Part shown: one piece after another, positions 1 to 11,300 of the stretch
How the letters are laid out: the number at the start of each line of letters is the position of its first letter
How positions within the stretch are numbered: the stretch's first letter is position 1
Assembly (NCBI GenBank): GCA_002372855.1
Contig: DFIZ01000048.1
Location: forward strand, 1 to 61,085
DNA: 61,085 nt
Direction: 5' to 3'
Source: Bacteroidales bacterium UBA3684
Lineage (GTDB): Bacteria > Bacteroidota > Bacteroidia > Bacteroidales > P3
Notes under the pieces: model-generated
Told to the model about the DNA's origin: nothing
Databases searched by the model: none
What the model saw: only the letters and a program-made list of their open reading frames with translations
Position numbers and translations under genes: made by a program

Positions 1-202
<202 letters not shown>

Positions 203-282
203 TCAGAACTTTCAGAACCATCAGAAATTCTTTTTGTTCTTTTCGTTCTGATTGAACATTCACACCCTCATAATAACAACAT

Positions 283-310
283 CCGTGCCAGTCTGCCGAG
301 ACTGACACGG
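283..310 (-). terminator. Hairpin downstream of the M6 protease gene, candidate terminator
   Basis: Two 11-base arms (283-293 and 300-310) pair with one mismatch around a 6-base loop. Read on the minus strand the hairpin is followed by a moderately T-rich tract (TGTTGTTATTAT). It lies between the stop of the M6 protease gene and dnaK, so it could end the protease transcript. The tail is weaker than a classical rho-independent T-run. Confidence 0.45.
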
Positions 311-314
311 ATGC

Positions 315-330
315 TGACAAAATGGCAGTC
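315..330 (-). promoter_or_regulatory. Palindromic element TGACAAAATGGCAGTC upstream of dnaK
   Basis: This 16-mer is identical to one at 2025-2040 and differs by one base from the TGACAAAATGTCAGTC read on the minus strand at the grpE promoter (25394-25409). Its core is a TGACA-AAA-TGnCA inverted repeat. Sharing between the dnaK and grpE-dnaJ control regions suggests a heat-shock operator or promoter element. That is inference; it does not resemble the CIRCE operator of HrcA. Confidence 0.5.
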
Positions 331-344
331 AGGAGGTGACCTGC

Positions 345-1841
345 CTATCTCGCAACCACAACCTTGCGCGCGGCGCGGTTGCCGACCTTGACGACGTAGA
401 CGCCCGAGCGCAGGTCGCGCGGGGCCACGCGGCGGCCCATGACGTCGAAGACCTGCACCTGCTCGCCGTCGGCGCCGAGAACCACGATGTTGCCATCCTG
501 GGCGTAGACCTTGACATTGTCGACCATCGGCTCGTTGTCGATACCGTTGGGCGAAAGGAAGTGGACGTGGAAGGTCAGCGAGTCGCCGTGGTCGTAGATG
601 TTGGTAATCTCGAAGCTGGTCTCCGGTGTGCCGTCGGTGCGGTAGGGATGGGGGTCGGTCGACGGGCCGAAGGAGGTGCCATTCCCCGACTGGCCAAAGT
701 TGGCAAAGAACACAGAGCCTTGCACGGTGTCGTTCTCGCTACCCGGACGGAAAATCCAGTACTGGTGCACACGGTTGCCGCCGTCGAAGAAAGCATTGGC
801 GAAGCTCCCGCTGTAGTCCAGCGGTATGCTGTCCACCCAGCGTGCCGCCAGCAGTCCGCTGCCCATAAGTCCTTGCTCGAAGGGGTCTTCGTTGTTGCGG
901 TACTCGAAGGTGAACCACTGGTTGGTGTCCTCCGACGAGCGAATGTAGTAGCAGTTGCGCGAAGGACTGCTGCCCACGCTGAGCAGCGTGTAGTCGCCGT
1001 CGGCGGTAATCTCGATGGGCGCGTCGCAGACATGGAGAATCTTGTGCTTGTAGATGGCGGCGGTGTGGTTGGGGCCGAGAGCATTGGTGCTCATGATGTC
1101 CCAATAGCCTCCAGGCAACACATCGCGGTAGTTCACATAATGATACAAGTCAGGCAGTCCCAGAGAGTGCCCCATCTCGTGACAGAAGACTCCCGTGCTG
1201 AAATAGTCGTCGCCAGCACCCTCGAACTCGAAGTTGAACGTGTTGGGGCGCACACCGTTGACGGTGACAGGATGGTCGATGGAGTCGTGCGGGAAATACT
1301 CCATGTGGGGCCACAATAGCGACGCCCACTCGCCGACACCCCCCTTGACAACGAAGCTCACGTTGTCGATAAACCCGTCGCCATTGCCGTCCAGCACCAC
1401 GCTGTCTGGCACCAGATGCAGGGAATCCACATAGTCCAGTATGCGTGCCAGAAGCTGTGCCTCGAACATGCAGACGCCCATAAAGGGAATCTCAAACTGG
1501 TATCCGATGGGGTTCGTCTCGCTCCACGGCTGGTAAGCGCCCCTCGGCAGCGTGTCGCGGTAGGAGACAATGACGCCGTTCTGCACATTGGAGGTGTAGA
1601 CGGTGTTGTAGTGGATGCGGCCGTAGGTCATGGCGTCGTAGTAGTTGTACACGCTGTAGTAGCCCTCCTGACGCGATTTGAACATGGCGTCGATGGAGTC
1701 GAAGGGGTGGTCAATCTCCTCGTCGTCGGCAAAACGCACAAAGACCACGAGGTTGGTCAGTTCGGTACTGGTAGTCTGTGCCGTTGCAAAAGCAGGCACC
1801 AGCATGACAGCAGCCAGCAAAAAAATGTAAAAACGTTTCAT
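345..1841 (-). CDS. Secreted M6-family metalloprotease with T9SS sorting domain
   Basis: The start at MKRFYIFLLAAVMLVPAFA gives a normal signal peptide; an in-frame Met lies one codon upstream and another 12 codons upstream, which would put an unnecessary charged tail before it. The zinc motif HEMGHSLGLPDLY (about residues 221-233) is the extended M6 form of HExxH, with further ligands just downstream. The last 70 residues (KVYAQDGNIVVLGADG to the end) have the type A T9SS C-terminal sorting-domain pattern, including the VFDVMGR and LRSGVYVVKV strands. The protein is therefore expected to cross the outer membrane through T9SS and be attached to the cell surface or released. Length (about 498 residues) fits the family. 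The mRNA leader would carry a heptad array (1891-1955). Confidence 0.88.
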   Translation of the reverse strand: MKRFYIFLLAAVMLVPAFATAQTTSTELTNLVVFVRFADDEEIDHPFDSIDAMFKSRQEGYYSVYNYYDAMTYGRIHYNTVYTSNVQNGVIVSYRDTLPRGAYQPWSETNPIGYQFEIPFMGVCMFEAQLLARILDYVDSLHLVPDSVVLDGNGDGFIDNVSFVVKGGVGEWASLLWPHMEYFPHDSIDHPVTVNGVRPNTFNFEFEGAGDDYFSTGVFCHEMGHSLGLPDLYHYVNYRDVLPGGYWDIMSTNALGPNHTAAIYKHKILHVCDAPIEITADGDYTLLSVGSSPSRNCYYIRSSEDTNQWFTFEYRNNEDPFEQGLMGSGLLAARWVDSIPLDYSGSFANAFFDGGNRVHQYWIFRPGSENDTVQGSVFFANFGQSGNGTSFGPSTDPHPYRTDGTPETSFEITNIYDHGDSLTFHVHFLSPNGIDNEPMVDNVKVYAQDGNIVVLGADGEQVQVFDVMGRRVAPRDLRSGVYVVKVGNRAARKVVVAR

Positions 1842-1890
1842 CATTTGTTTATTAATTTTAATTATTGAAAAATTCATTATTCAAACTCCC

Positions 1891-1955
1891 CACTGAAAAC
1901 CAAACACTGAAAACTAGACACTAAACACTGAAAACCAAACACTGAACACAGCACT
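1891..1955. repeat. Heptad array (CACTGAA/AACCAAA type) in the M6 protease leader
   Basis: Successive 7-base units read CACTGAA, AACCAAA, CACTGAA, AACTAGA, CACTAAA, CACTGAA, AACCAAA, CACTGAA. Unit length is constant while bases vary. The array lies between the likely -7 box at 1978-1985 and the protease start, so it would be transcribed as 5' UTR. It is one of about sixteen arrays of this kind in the window. Confidence 0.85.
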
Positions 1956-1977
1956 CTCCCCCACTCCAATTTTTTTG

Positions 1978-1985
1978 CAAAAGTA
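1978..1985 (-). promoter_or_regulatory. -7 box (TACTTTTG) for the M6 protease gene
   Basis: On the minus strand this reads TACTTTTG, a match to the Bacteroidota TAnnTTTG -7 consensus. No clean TTTG -33 box is seen at the expected 19-21 base spacing. It lies about 140 bases upstream of the protease start. Confidence 0.45.
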
Positions 1986-2024
1986 CAATAAAAAAAGCAA
2001 ACATCAGAAAAAAATTGCACAGAC

Positions 2025-2040
2025 TGACAAAATGGCAGTC
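2025..2040. promoter_or_regulatory. Second copy of the TGACAAAATGGCAGTC palindrome
   Basis: The 16 bases are identical to the dnaK-upstream copy. Here the palindrome extends to 19 bases (GACTG...CAGTC, 2022-2040). It lies about 40 bases upstream of the protease -7 box and about 180 bases upstream of the giant ORF's -7 box, so it could act on either divergent gene. Confidence 0.45.
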
Positions 2041-2041
2041 C

Positions 2042-2170
2042 TGTCATCCCCCTCCGTTCCCTCCCCGGACCTACCAAATTCTTCTCCCGAAAAAGAAGGT
2101 ATGAAGAGGGTAAAAAGGTGGTAAGAAGATGGGAAGAAGATGATAGGTTAAGGCTACTGTGTATCAACGA
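2042..2170 (+). repeat. Dispersed upstream element, copy A
   Basis: The core (2096-2170) contains GGTGGTAAGAAGATGGGAAG followed by AAGATGATAGGTTA. It is shared with copies at about 30545-30622 and 39966-40041 on the plus strand and 18904-18985 on the minus strand. Weaker similarity (ACCAAATTCTTC region) extends upstream. Each copy lies 130-250 bp upstream of a gene start and points toward it; this one precedes the giant surface-protein gene. Confidence 0.75.
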
Positions 2171-2217
2171 ATTAAAAATTTCGTTTTTTCAGGTAAAAAT
2201 ATGTCGTTTTTTTTTGC

Positions 2218-2225
2218 TATTTTTG
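2218..2225 (+). promoter_or_regulatory. -7 box (TATTTTTG) for the giant surface-protein gene
   Basis: TATTTTTG matches TAnnTTTG and lies about 80 bases before the ATG. The -33 region is T-rich but lacks a clear TTTG at ideal spacing. The predicted leader contains a small GGATActcTATCC hairpin just before the start codon. Confidence 0.5.
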
Positions 2226-2303
2226 CATGCAATTTACAATAATGAAAAACAAAAAATAAAAATAGGGAAACAGGATACTCTATCCTAAAGAATTCAATCA
2301 TTT

Positions 2304-5300
2304 ATGGGAAACCAACCACTTTTGACAAAAGCGTTTTCGGACAGCCTGCGCGCTTGGGCGGGCTGCCGGAAGGACTACAGAACGAAACTTCCTTTACGAA
2401 TTGCATCCGTACTGCTGCTGTTCATGGCGATGCTGCCATATACGGCCGGTGCATTCAACAACCACCTGACCGATGCCAACTACTACGATGCCGCCTTGAG
2501 GGGCAGAGACAAAATCCACTTCAAGGTTCCCATATTCCAGGAAGACCGTGGCGGTGCCGACTATGCCACGGGCACCGGCAACGTGTGGTACCAGAAGAAC
2601 GGCGAAACGGAGCGACATACGATTGTGGACTTCCGTGCCGGTTCCTTCATCAATGGTACCGTCACCGTAATGTCGGGCTTTGTCGTCATAACCTCCGACC
2701 GCGACGGCACCCATCCCTCGTTTGGCGAGGGGTCCCACCTACTGTGGTTAACAAACAACTCAGGGTTGACCACGCTCGAGTTCGACTGGTACCCCGCCGA
2801 GGACATGCACGAGGTGACCTTCAGCGTGGGAGTTCAAACCTCTGTCTATGAAAGATATGACTGGAACCAGGGCGACAGCCGCTACCACAACATCACCTAC
2901 AGCCTCGCCACCTTCAGCAACATCGGCACCGCCGATGTCCAGCCCCAGCTCGTCGACCCCGTCTTCTATTCCTCCGCCGAGGGCACCGCGACGGCCTGCG
3001 GACTCCTCGCCGTGCCCTACGTCTCCTTCCAGCAGCCCTATTTGTATCACACCTCTTGGAATACGACGCGTATTCCCTGCACCGAGCAGAGCGGCATGCT
3101 CTATGTTCAGAGCGAGGACACCGTCCGCCCCGGGTTCAGGATCTACATGCTGGTGCGGAGCTCTGCGTCGACCGACAGCACCGAAGTCCGCCAGTGGACC
3201 GTGTCCAACAAGGTCAATATTCCCGCCTACCACCGCATCCACGACTTCTCCGTGGCCACCTACAGCCACACCCGCGTGGGCGACACCACACACACCTACT
3301 GCGACAACCGCTACAAAACCCTCTCCTGGAAGCTGCGCCATCCTGGGGAGCAGGATATTGTGCAGAACGACATGTTCGAAATCCAGCGGGCCTACCGTAG
3401 CGACTTCAGCGATGCACAGACCATCGAGCTTCTCCCCATCGAGTGGCCCGACAGCGCCGTAAGCGAGACCACATACACCTACATCGACTCCTCGCGCGCC
3501 GCCTGGACCAACCCCCTGGGAGGCAGCACCGTCTACTACCGCCTGCGCCGCACCTCCTCGGCCCCCTGGGGCTGGGACGGACATCCCTACGCCGCCAGCG
3601 CGTTCTTCGATGCCACGGCCTCCCTGCCCTACTTCCAATACGACTCCACAACCTTCTTCCGCACCGACGACGACTTCGACGCCAACCACCAGGTGCACAT
3701 CACCTTGTCGATGTTCAACTCCAACTACAACACCTCACCCAGAGCCACTTCCAGCTACTGGGACGATGGTGCCAAGCTCTACATCCTCAAGATTATGCAC
3801 GAAACCGGCGACACCATCCGCATCCAAGTCCCTGCCGACTCCATCCGTGCCGCCCTCGACCGCATCCGCTGTGCGCCCGACTTCGACACCTACTATCACC
3901 AGTTCCCCACCCTGACCATCACCGACGAAGTCACCAGTCCCTGCATACACTACTCCTATGCCTTCCTCTTCGACACCGTTGGTGCCACGCTTCCCCTCCA
4001 CTACCTTTACAATGGCTCCCTGGGACCGTGGGAAATAACGAATGCCGTTGACGATGAGCCCTACTTCACCAATGCCGCCAACCTCACCACCCTCACTGCC
4101 TCCCGGGAAGAGAGCCCTGAATATGTGCGAATCACATGGGGCGTCACCGACGGCGGTGTGGGCGAATTCATCGTCGAAGCACGACCCGAGAGCGACACCA
4201 ACGCCGCCTGGTCAGAACTGGGACGCACTCGCAACAGCTTCTGGATCGACCGCGACGCCGACCCCCTCATCAGCCCCCTGTGGCAATACCGCGTCACCAT
4301 GGTCTACTCCTGCGAAGGGAACACCATCAGCAGCAGCCGCGTGACCACCGGGTCGCGCTCGCCCTATGGCCGCATCGCCGGCCGCGTCCACTATGCCGGT
4401 GGAACGGGATGCCCCGGCATCACCGTCACCGCGACACGAACCTCCGACGGTGCCACCGTGCAGACCGTCGTCACCGACTCCACCGGAGCCTACCTCTTCG
4501 ACAGCCTCCCCTATGCGGGCTCAATGGAATACTCCATCACTCCCACCTCCCAGACCGCCGAATTCCACTACCAGGGAACCTCTTCGCCCTCCGCCACCGT
4601 CAACCTCTCGCTCCAACGATGCCTCACCCAAGGCATCGACTTCGAAAACATCAGTGCCGTGCGCCTCACGGGACGTGTCCTCTTCGAAAACAGCTCCGTG
4701 CCTGTACGCGACGCCAACCTCCGCCTCAACGGCACCCTCATGCGCTATTCCGGCGGACTCGTCAGAACCGATGCATCCGGCAACTTCGACATCCAGGTCC
4801 CCAGTGGCAGCCCCTTCACCCTCCAAGTCGTCAAGAATGGGCACACCTTCGTCGGCGACGGCTACGTGCGCATCGCCGACACCAACCTCCTCACCCTCTC
4901 CGCCCCGCTCGACGGCGTCCGCCTTTGGGACCGCACCAAGGTGCGCGTCGCCGGCCGTGTCGCCGGAGGCCTCGACCAGGCCAACCAACCCCTAGGTCTC
5001 GGACTCTCGCGCAACAACCTCGGCGACAACCTGAGACTCGTGCTCGAACTCGAAGGCGACAATATCAGCCATGTCGTCCGCATCCCCAGCGACCTCACCA
5101 AGGACACCCTCGAATTCTCCGTACCCCACCAGGCAGTCTACTCCTCCGCCTCCAACCCCCTCCTCCGTACAGACACCGTCGGCACCACACTTGTTCACTA
5201 CCAGCAAAAACGCATCGTCATCGAACCCGACCCCCTCACCGGAGAATTCTGTGCCGACCTCTTCCCCGTACGCTGGAAAATCACCCAGGCCACAGCCACA

Positions 5301-8300
5301 GGCTACGCCACCCTCTTTCCTCCCGACCGTACCAGCCAGGTGCTCGACCTCAGCGATGCCGCCACACGGCAAGACACCGTATTCCAAGGGGTCCATACCC
5401 CCGATGGATTCATCGGGAGATATGCCACCAGCAATGCACAGTACAAACTCACCTACCGTGCCCCCATATCCATTACCTGCCGCCAGCTCCGCTTCGGCGT
5501 CGAGCTGGACTACTTCGGCGAAACCTCCATCGCCCGCCAGACCATCACCAACGAAACCGTCCACGTCCCCGTTGCCACCCCCCTCCCCGACGGTTCCTGC
5601 CACTACCTCTTCGGTGCACCCGTCTTCCAAAGCGGCAACTACAGCTTCCGCGCCTACGCCCACGAGGACTACTACTACAACAACAACCCCAACGCCATCC
5701 CCGACCAGGTGCGCATTAAAGGCGGCACCCTCAAAATCTACAACGGCATGCACGAGAACTCCCACCGCAATACAGACATCGTCGTCATGCAACTCGACAC
5801 CCTCGGCAGTGCGGACTTCACCCTCCCCATCGACTACCTCTCTTTCGTTCGCAGCGACACCAACTCCCAGCGCATCATCGACCTCTCCGTAGAAAGCGAT
5901 GGAGAATACGTCCAGCTGCAGGCCGTGCGGGGGTATGTCACCGGCCACCGTACCACCGCTTCCAATGCCGTCTCCTCCACCCACGGCAACATACAGCTCC
6001 TTGACGTCCTCCGCGACCCGCCGGGAAGCACATCCTCCGCCTACATCGAAAGCGGCACCGAGTATTCCTACTCCTACACCTACACCTTCAACTTCAAGTT
6101 CGGCCTCGAATTCGGGCTCACCCTCGGCACCCAGGCCCAGACCTTCATGGGAGCCTGGACCGGCCTTGGAGCAGGCGTCGTCGCCGGCCAGAACATGGAC
6201 TTTTCCTCCACCTACACTTTCACCCTTCCCATAAAAAGCAGCTACAACTACAAGCATGTGGGCAAATACACCTTCCGAACCAATGAGCGCATCAGCACCA
6301 GTTCCAGTCCCTACATGGTGGGGCAAGACGCGGATGTCTACATCGGCGCCGTCCAGAACGTCTATTTCCGCCGCTCGGATGCCGTGCAGCCCCTCGACTC
6401 GCTGACCTACGCAGCTCTCGGCGGACATAATGCCAACGGTAGCCTACAGACTGTTGGCGAGGGCATTGACACGGCAGGAAAACGCTACTACCTCGTCGTC
6501 GGTAGCGAACTCGAAACCGGCCCCTACCTTGCCGCCACATTCGCCTACCCCCACACCTACATCCGCGACAACCTCATCCCACAACTCCTCCAACAGCGCG
6601 ACGCGCTCCTGCTCACCTGCGACAGCGCCACTGCCCAATCCGTCGCCAACGCCCGCGGCACTCAGGTCTACTGGAGCCCCGTTGCACCAGAGGACCAAGA
6701 CTGGGCCGTCAACTACCTCCCCATGAAGCCCGAAGGCAGCGACGCATACTTCGTCGACCAGGTCGCCAGCCTCAACCACACCATCGCCGACTGGTACAAA
6801 ATACTCCTCCAAAACGAGGCTGAGAAGGTCGCCGCCATTCACCAACACCAGCACGACTCCATAGCCACCTACTCCATCGGCAGCGGAGCTACCGTGAGCC
6901 GCAGCGAAAGCTATACGTACAGCGATGCCTTCCACATCTATTGTGACTACCCCGGAGCGACACTGGGGACAAGCAATCTTGCGAGCCTGGTGGGTGCCTT
7001 TGGCAAGAGCATAGGCAACCTCATCACCAAGGCGTTCAACTCCGTACAAGACGGGACGGCGAATCCGCTTTATGTGGCACTGAACGCCCCCGGGAGCGCA
7101 ACAAAGTTCAGTCTTAAACCCATCATTGACGTCAACTTCGGCCGCGACCCAGAGGAGAGCACCTCCCACAGCCGCACCATAGGCTACACCCTCGCGCCCG
7201 ACCTCTACGGCAATATGGACCTCAGCATCTACCGGCTGAAAAAGAGTGCCAGTGAGTTTGCATTCAACCAAAATTCGGAAGCAACACGCGACTTTGTGAG
7301 CGAAGGAAACGACTACGACGGCGACGACTATCTCTATGGTTCGCTGGTCTACTACCTGCGCGGCGGTGCCAGCAGGTGTCCCTGCGAGGTGGCCGACAGC
7401 ACAGAATTCTACCGCCCCAAAATGCCCATCTCGGCAGGAACCCTGAGACTGGAGAACCCGAAAGTGGACATCGACGTGCACGAACGCAGCAATGTGCCCG
7501 CTGACCGTCCCGCCGTGTTCACCCTCCGCCTTTACAACGAAACGGAAGCCACCGCCGGCCTCGGCGTCGACGCTCCCATCTCTTTCAAATTGAAACTCAA
7601 CGAGCCGTCCAACCCCCATGGTGCCCGCATCTACATTGACGGCATGCCGCTGACCGACGGACGCACATTCAATATTCAGGGCAACCAGGTCATCACCAAA
7701 ACCTTGGAGGTTTATGCCGGTGAAGGCTACGATTTTGAAGACCTCGTCATCGAATTGTCGTCCAGCTGCATAAGCACAAACAAAGGACGTGCCCAGTTCT
7801 CGGTGCATTTCATGCCGGTGGCCTGCGATGTATCGTTGGACCTGCCGCACGACAACTGGGTGCTGAACACGTTGTCGCCCCAGGACTCGACAGGGTACTA
7901 CCTGCCGGTTTCAATCAAGGACTTCGACGTCAACTATAGGGGGTTCGACCACATCGAGCTCCAATACAAACTTTCTTCGCACAGCATTGACCAGTGGGTA
8001 ACGCTCTGTTCCTTCTACGCCGACAGTGCCCGCTACGCTGCTGCCAGTGGCAACAAGGCCATGATTACCGGCGGTCGCATAGACAACGTGCACTTCTATG
8101 GCGAACGCGACCCCATCGAGCAGCACTACGACCTACGCGCCGTCAGTTTCTGCCGTCATGGCAGCGGGTTCATCACCAAGGCTTCGCCCGTCCTGACAGG
8201 CATCAAGGATACACGCCCCCCGCGCGTCTTCGGCCAACCCGAACCCGCCTACGGCATCCTCGGTGTGGCGGACAACATCAAGCTGCGCTTCAACGAGCCC

Positions 8301-11300
8301 ATCGCCGGCAACTACCTCGACGAGGACAATAACTTCCAGATTCTAGGCGTCACCACCCACACAGGCATTGTCTCCTCAACTTCGCTCCATTTCGACGGCA
8401 CCCCCTCGTGCGGAGCCTCCAGTGCGGTGACACGCCTGCTGGCCGACAAATCGTTCACCATCGACCTCATGGCCAAACCGCAGTCGCCCACCATCGACTC
8501 CGAACAGGAACTCTTCGGCCACACCTCCCCCACTGGCGGCATCTCCTTCGGCCTGACGCCCGACGGCACGGCGTGCCGCATGTACTTGTACGCCGGAGAG
8601 CACTATTACTATTCGCTACCCATGGAGCCCCTGACCGACTTCCGCCGCATGGTGGCTGTCGTCGACCTCGACCAGCAGCGTGTGCGCTTCTTCGCCGGCA
8701 CCGAGGAGCTGACCGACACAACGTCGGGCAACCCCGAGGCAGATCTGGCAAACCTCTCCTCGCAGTCGGCACCATTGGTCTTCGGACACGGTTTCAATGG
8801 CAACATGCTCGAAGCACGCGTATGGATCAAAGCCCTCTCGCAGGCGGAGATAGCGGAGACGCACCAGCGCCGCCTGACGGGCTACGAACGCAAGCTGGCA
8901 GCCTACTACCCCATGAACGAGGGCCGCGGCAGCATCTGCCGCGACCGTGCATCGGGCTCCACGCTGACACTCCACGGCTTCTCTTGGGACACTCCTGAAG
9001 GCTATGCTCTCCACCTCGACGGCAGCACCCCCGTCACCCTCGACCAAAACATACTGTCCCGCTCCAACATTCAAGACTACACGCTGATGTTCTGGTTCCG
9101 GACAACGGAGAGTAATGCTCCGCTCTTCTCCGCAGGCTGGACCCCTCGGGGCTACATGGGTGCAGCCGGATGGGACGGATGCCTTGTGGCCATCGAGAAC
9201 AATCGTCTGACTTTCCGCAACGGCAACATGACCCAGCAGGCTTCCGGCTCCTTCAACGACGGCACCTGGCACCACTACGTCCTCACCGTGAACAGGACAT
9301 TGAACAACGGCGCCATATTTGTCGACGGCAACCTCACAAACACTTTCGCCACAGACTTCCTCGGCGGACTCAGCGGCGTCATGCTCCTCGGCGGCGCACA
9401 CGGACGTACACCCCTGCGTGGCACTCTGGACGAGGTCGCCCTCTTCGAGCAAGCACTGCCCCAAAGCCTCGTCGAAGCCTTCGACAACCTGGCACCCTAC
9501 GGCGACGAGATGGGGCTCGTGGCATTCCTCCCCTTCAGCGAACAGCAGGAAAACAGCAACGGAATCCTCGAAGAGCGCTTCTCGGTCAACAACCGCCGCA
9601 TCTTCAAAGCCTCCGACGGAACAGTGGTGGAAAAGATACAGCGCTTGATTCTATCCCCCTCGCAGGACACGCTGGCCGCGCTCTTCGCCACCGATTCCGA
9701 CATTCCCCCCATCCGCCAGCGCGGTCTGCTCTCCAAGATGCGCTTCGACTGGAGCTACAACCAGGACCAGCTCCTCATCAACCTCAACATGCCCGACCGC
9801 GAAATCAACAAAAACAATATCTTCATCACCGTCCGCAACGTAGAGGACCTCAACGGCAACCGCACCATCAGTCCCACCATGTGGCAGGTCTATGTCAACA
9901 AGAACGTGCTCACCTGGAACACCGATCGTTTGGAGGGTGTGCTCTACGAAAACGAAGACGACAACTACGTCCTCTCTGCCGACATCAACAACATCAGCGG
10001 CCAGCGCCACCAATACACCATCGACGGCCTCCCCGACTGGCTGCATGCCAGCCTGTCTTACGGCTCCATCAACCCCCAGGAGGTCGTCCCCGTCCGCCTC
10101 ACGCTTGCTCCTTCCCTGCCCGTGGGCATATATTCCGAAATCATCTACCTCACCGACGAGAACGGTCTCTCCGAGCCCTTGAAAATCATGGTCGAGGTGA
10201 AGAGTCTCTGCCCCTGGACTGACGACAACCCTCAGCGCTACGACCGACAGATGACACTGCGCGGACAGGTGATAGTGGACGGCGTCTACGACAGCGACCC
10301 GCGCGATATGGTGGCGGCGATAATCGGGGGCGAGGTCGCGGGACTGGCCAACGTCGACTTCAACGCCGACGCCAACACAAGCTACCTCTACCTCACCATC
10401 CACGGCAACGAGGCCCTCGACGGAGAAACCATAGGCTTCCGTCTATGGCAGGCTGCCACAGGCCGCATCTACCCCCTCAGTCCCTCGGTCGGCAACGTCG
10501 TCTTCCACACCGACACCACCCTGGGCCTGCCACCCTCGGCCCCCGTAACACTCTCCACCACCGCCAACGAGGTGCAGCATTTGAGCCTCAGTGAGGGCTG
10601 GAACTGGATGTCCTTCAACATCATTCCCGAGCGGGACGGCGATGTGAACAGTCTTTTCTTCAGCTCCGTACCCTGGAACCGGGACGACCAGCTGAAGAGT
10701 GTGGCCACACGCCAGTTTGTCGAATGGGACGGCGACCAGTGGGTGGGTAGCCTGAACAATGTAAACCACAAGCACATGTACATGATGCGTACCGCCGTCG
10801 CACATTCTTTCACTCAGGTGGCCGGCCGCAAGCTGAGCACCGACCTCGACCGCACCATCACGCTGCATCACGGCTGGAACCCCTTCCCCTGCCTGCTTAC
10901 CTCCACCGAAAGCCTGACCGACGCCCTTGCCGACTACATCGACCATGCCCGCGTGGGCGACATCATCAAGTCGCAGAACCAGTTCGCCGTCTTCTCGGAG
11001 AACGAGCGCTGGGAAGGTTCGCTGCAGACCCTCACTCCCGGAGTGGGCTACCTCTTCTTCCGCACCGATTCCACAGAGGTGGACTTCACCTTCCATCCCA
11101 CGAACAGCGCATTCGCGACGCACAGCACCCTGCCGACGACAAACGGAACGGGGATGCGTCCGGCGACCAACATGACGGTCGTCGCCTCCCTCTCGGAGGA
11201 AAGCAGAGACCTCTGCGGCGAAACGCTGAGTGCCTATGTGGGCGGCCAGCTGGTCGGCACCGCCCAAGCCACCGTGGCAGGCAACGATACGCTCTTCTTC

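Noticed and set aside
345..1319. 327-codon plus-strand ORF opposite the M6 protease gene
   Set aside because: Val/Ala/His-rich antisense shadow; the minus-strand reading has a signal peptide, HEMGH motif and sorting domain.
1877..2167. 96-codon ORF on the minus strand in the 1.9-2.2 kb spacer
   Set aside because: It is the translation of the dispersed repeat and the heptad array. Similar false ORFs occur over copies B and C because the repeat itself is open in one frame.
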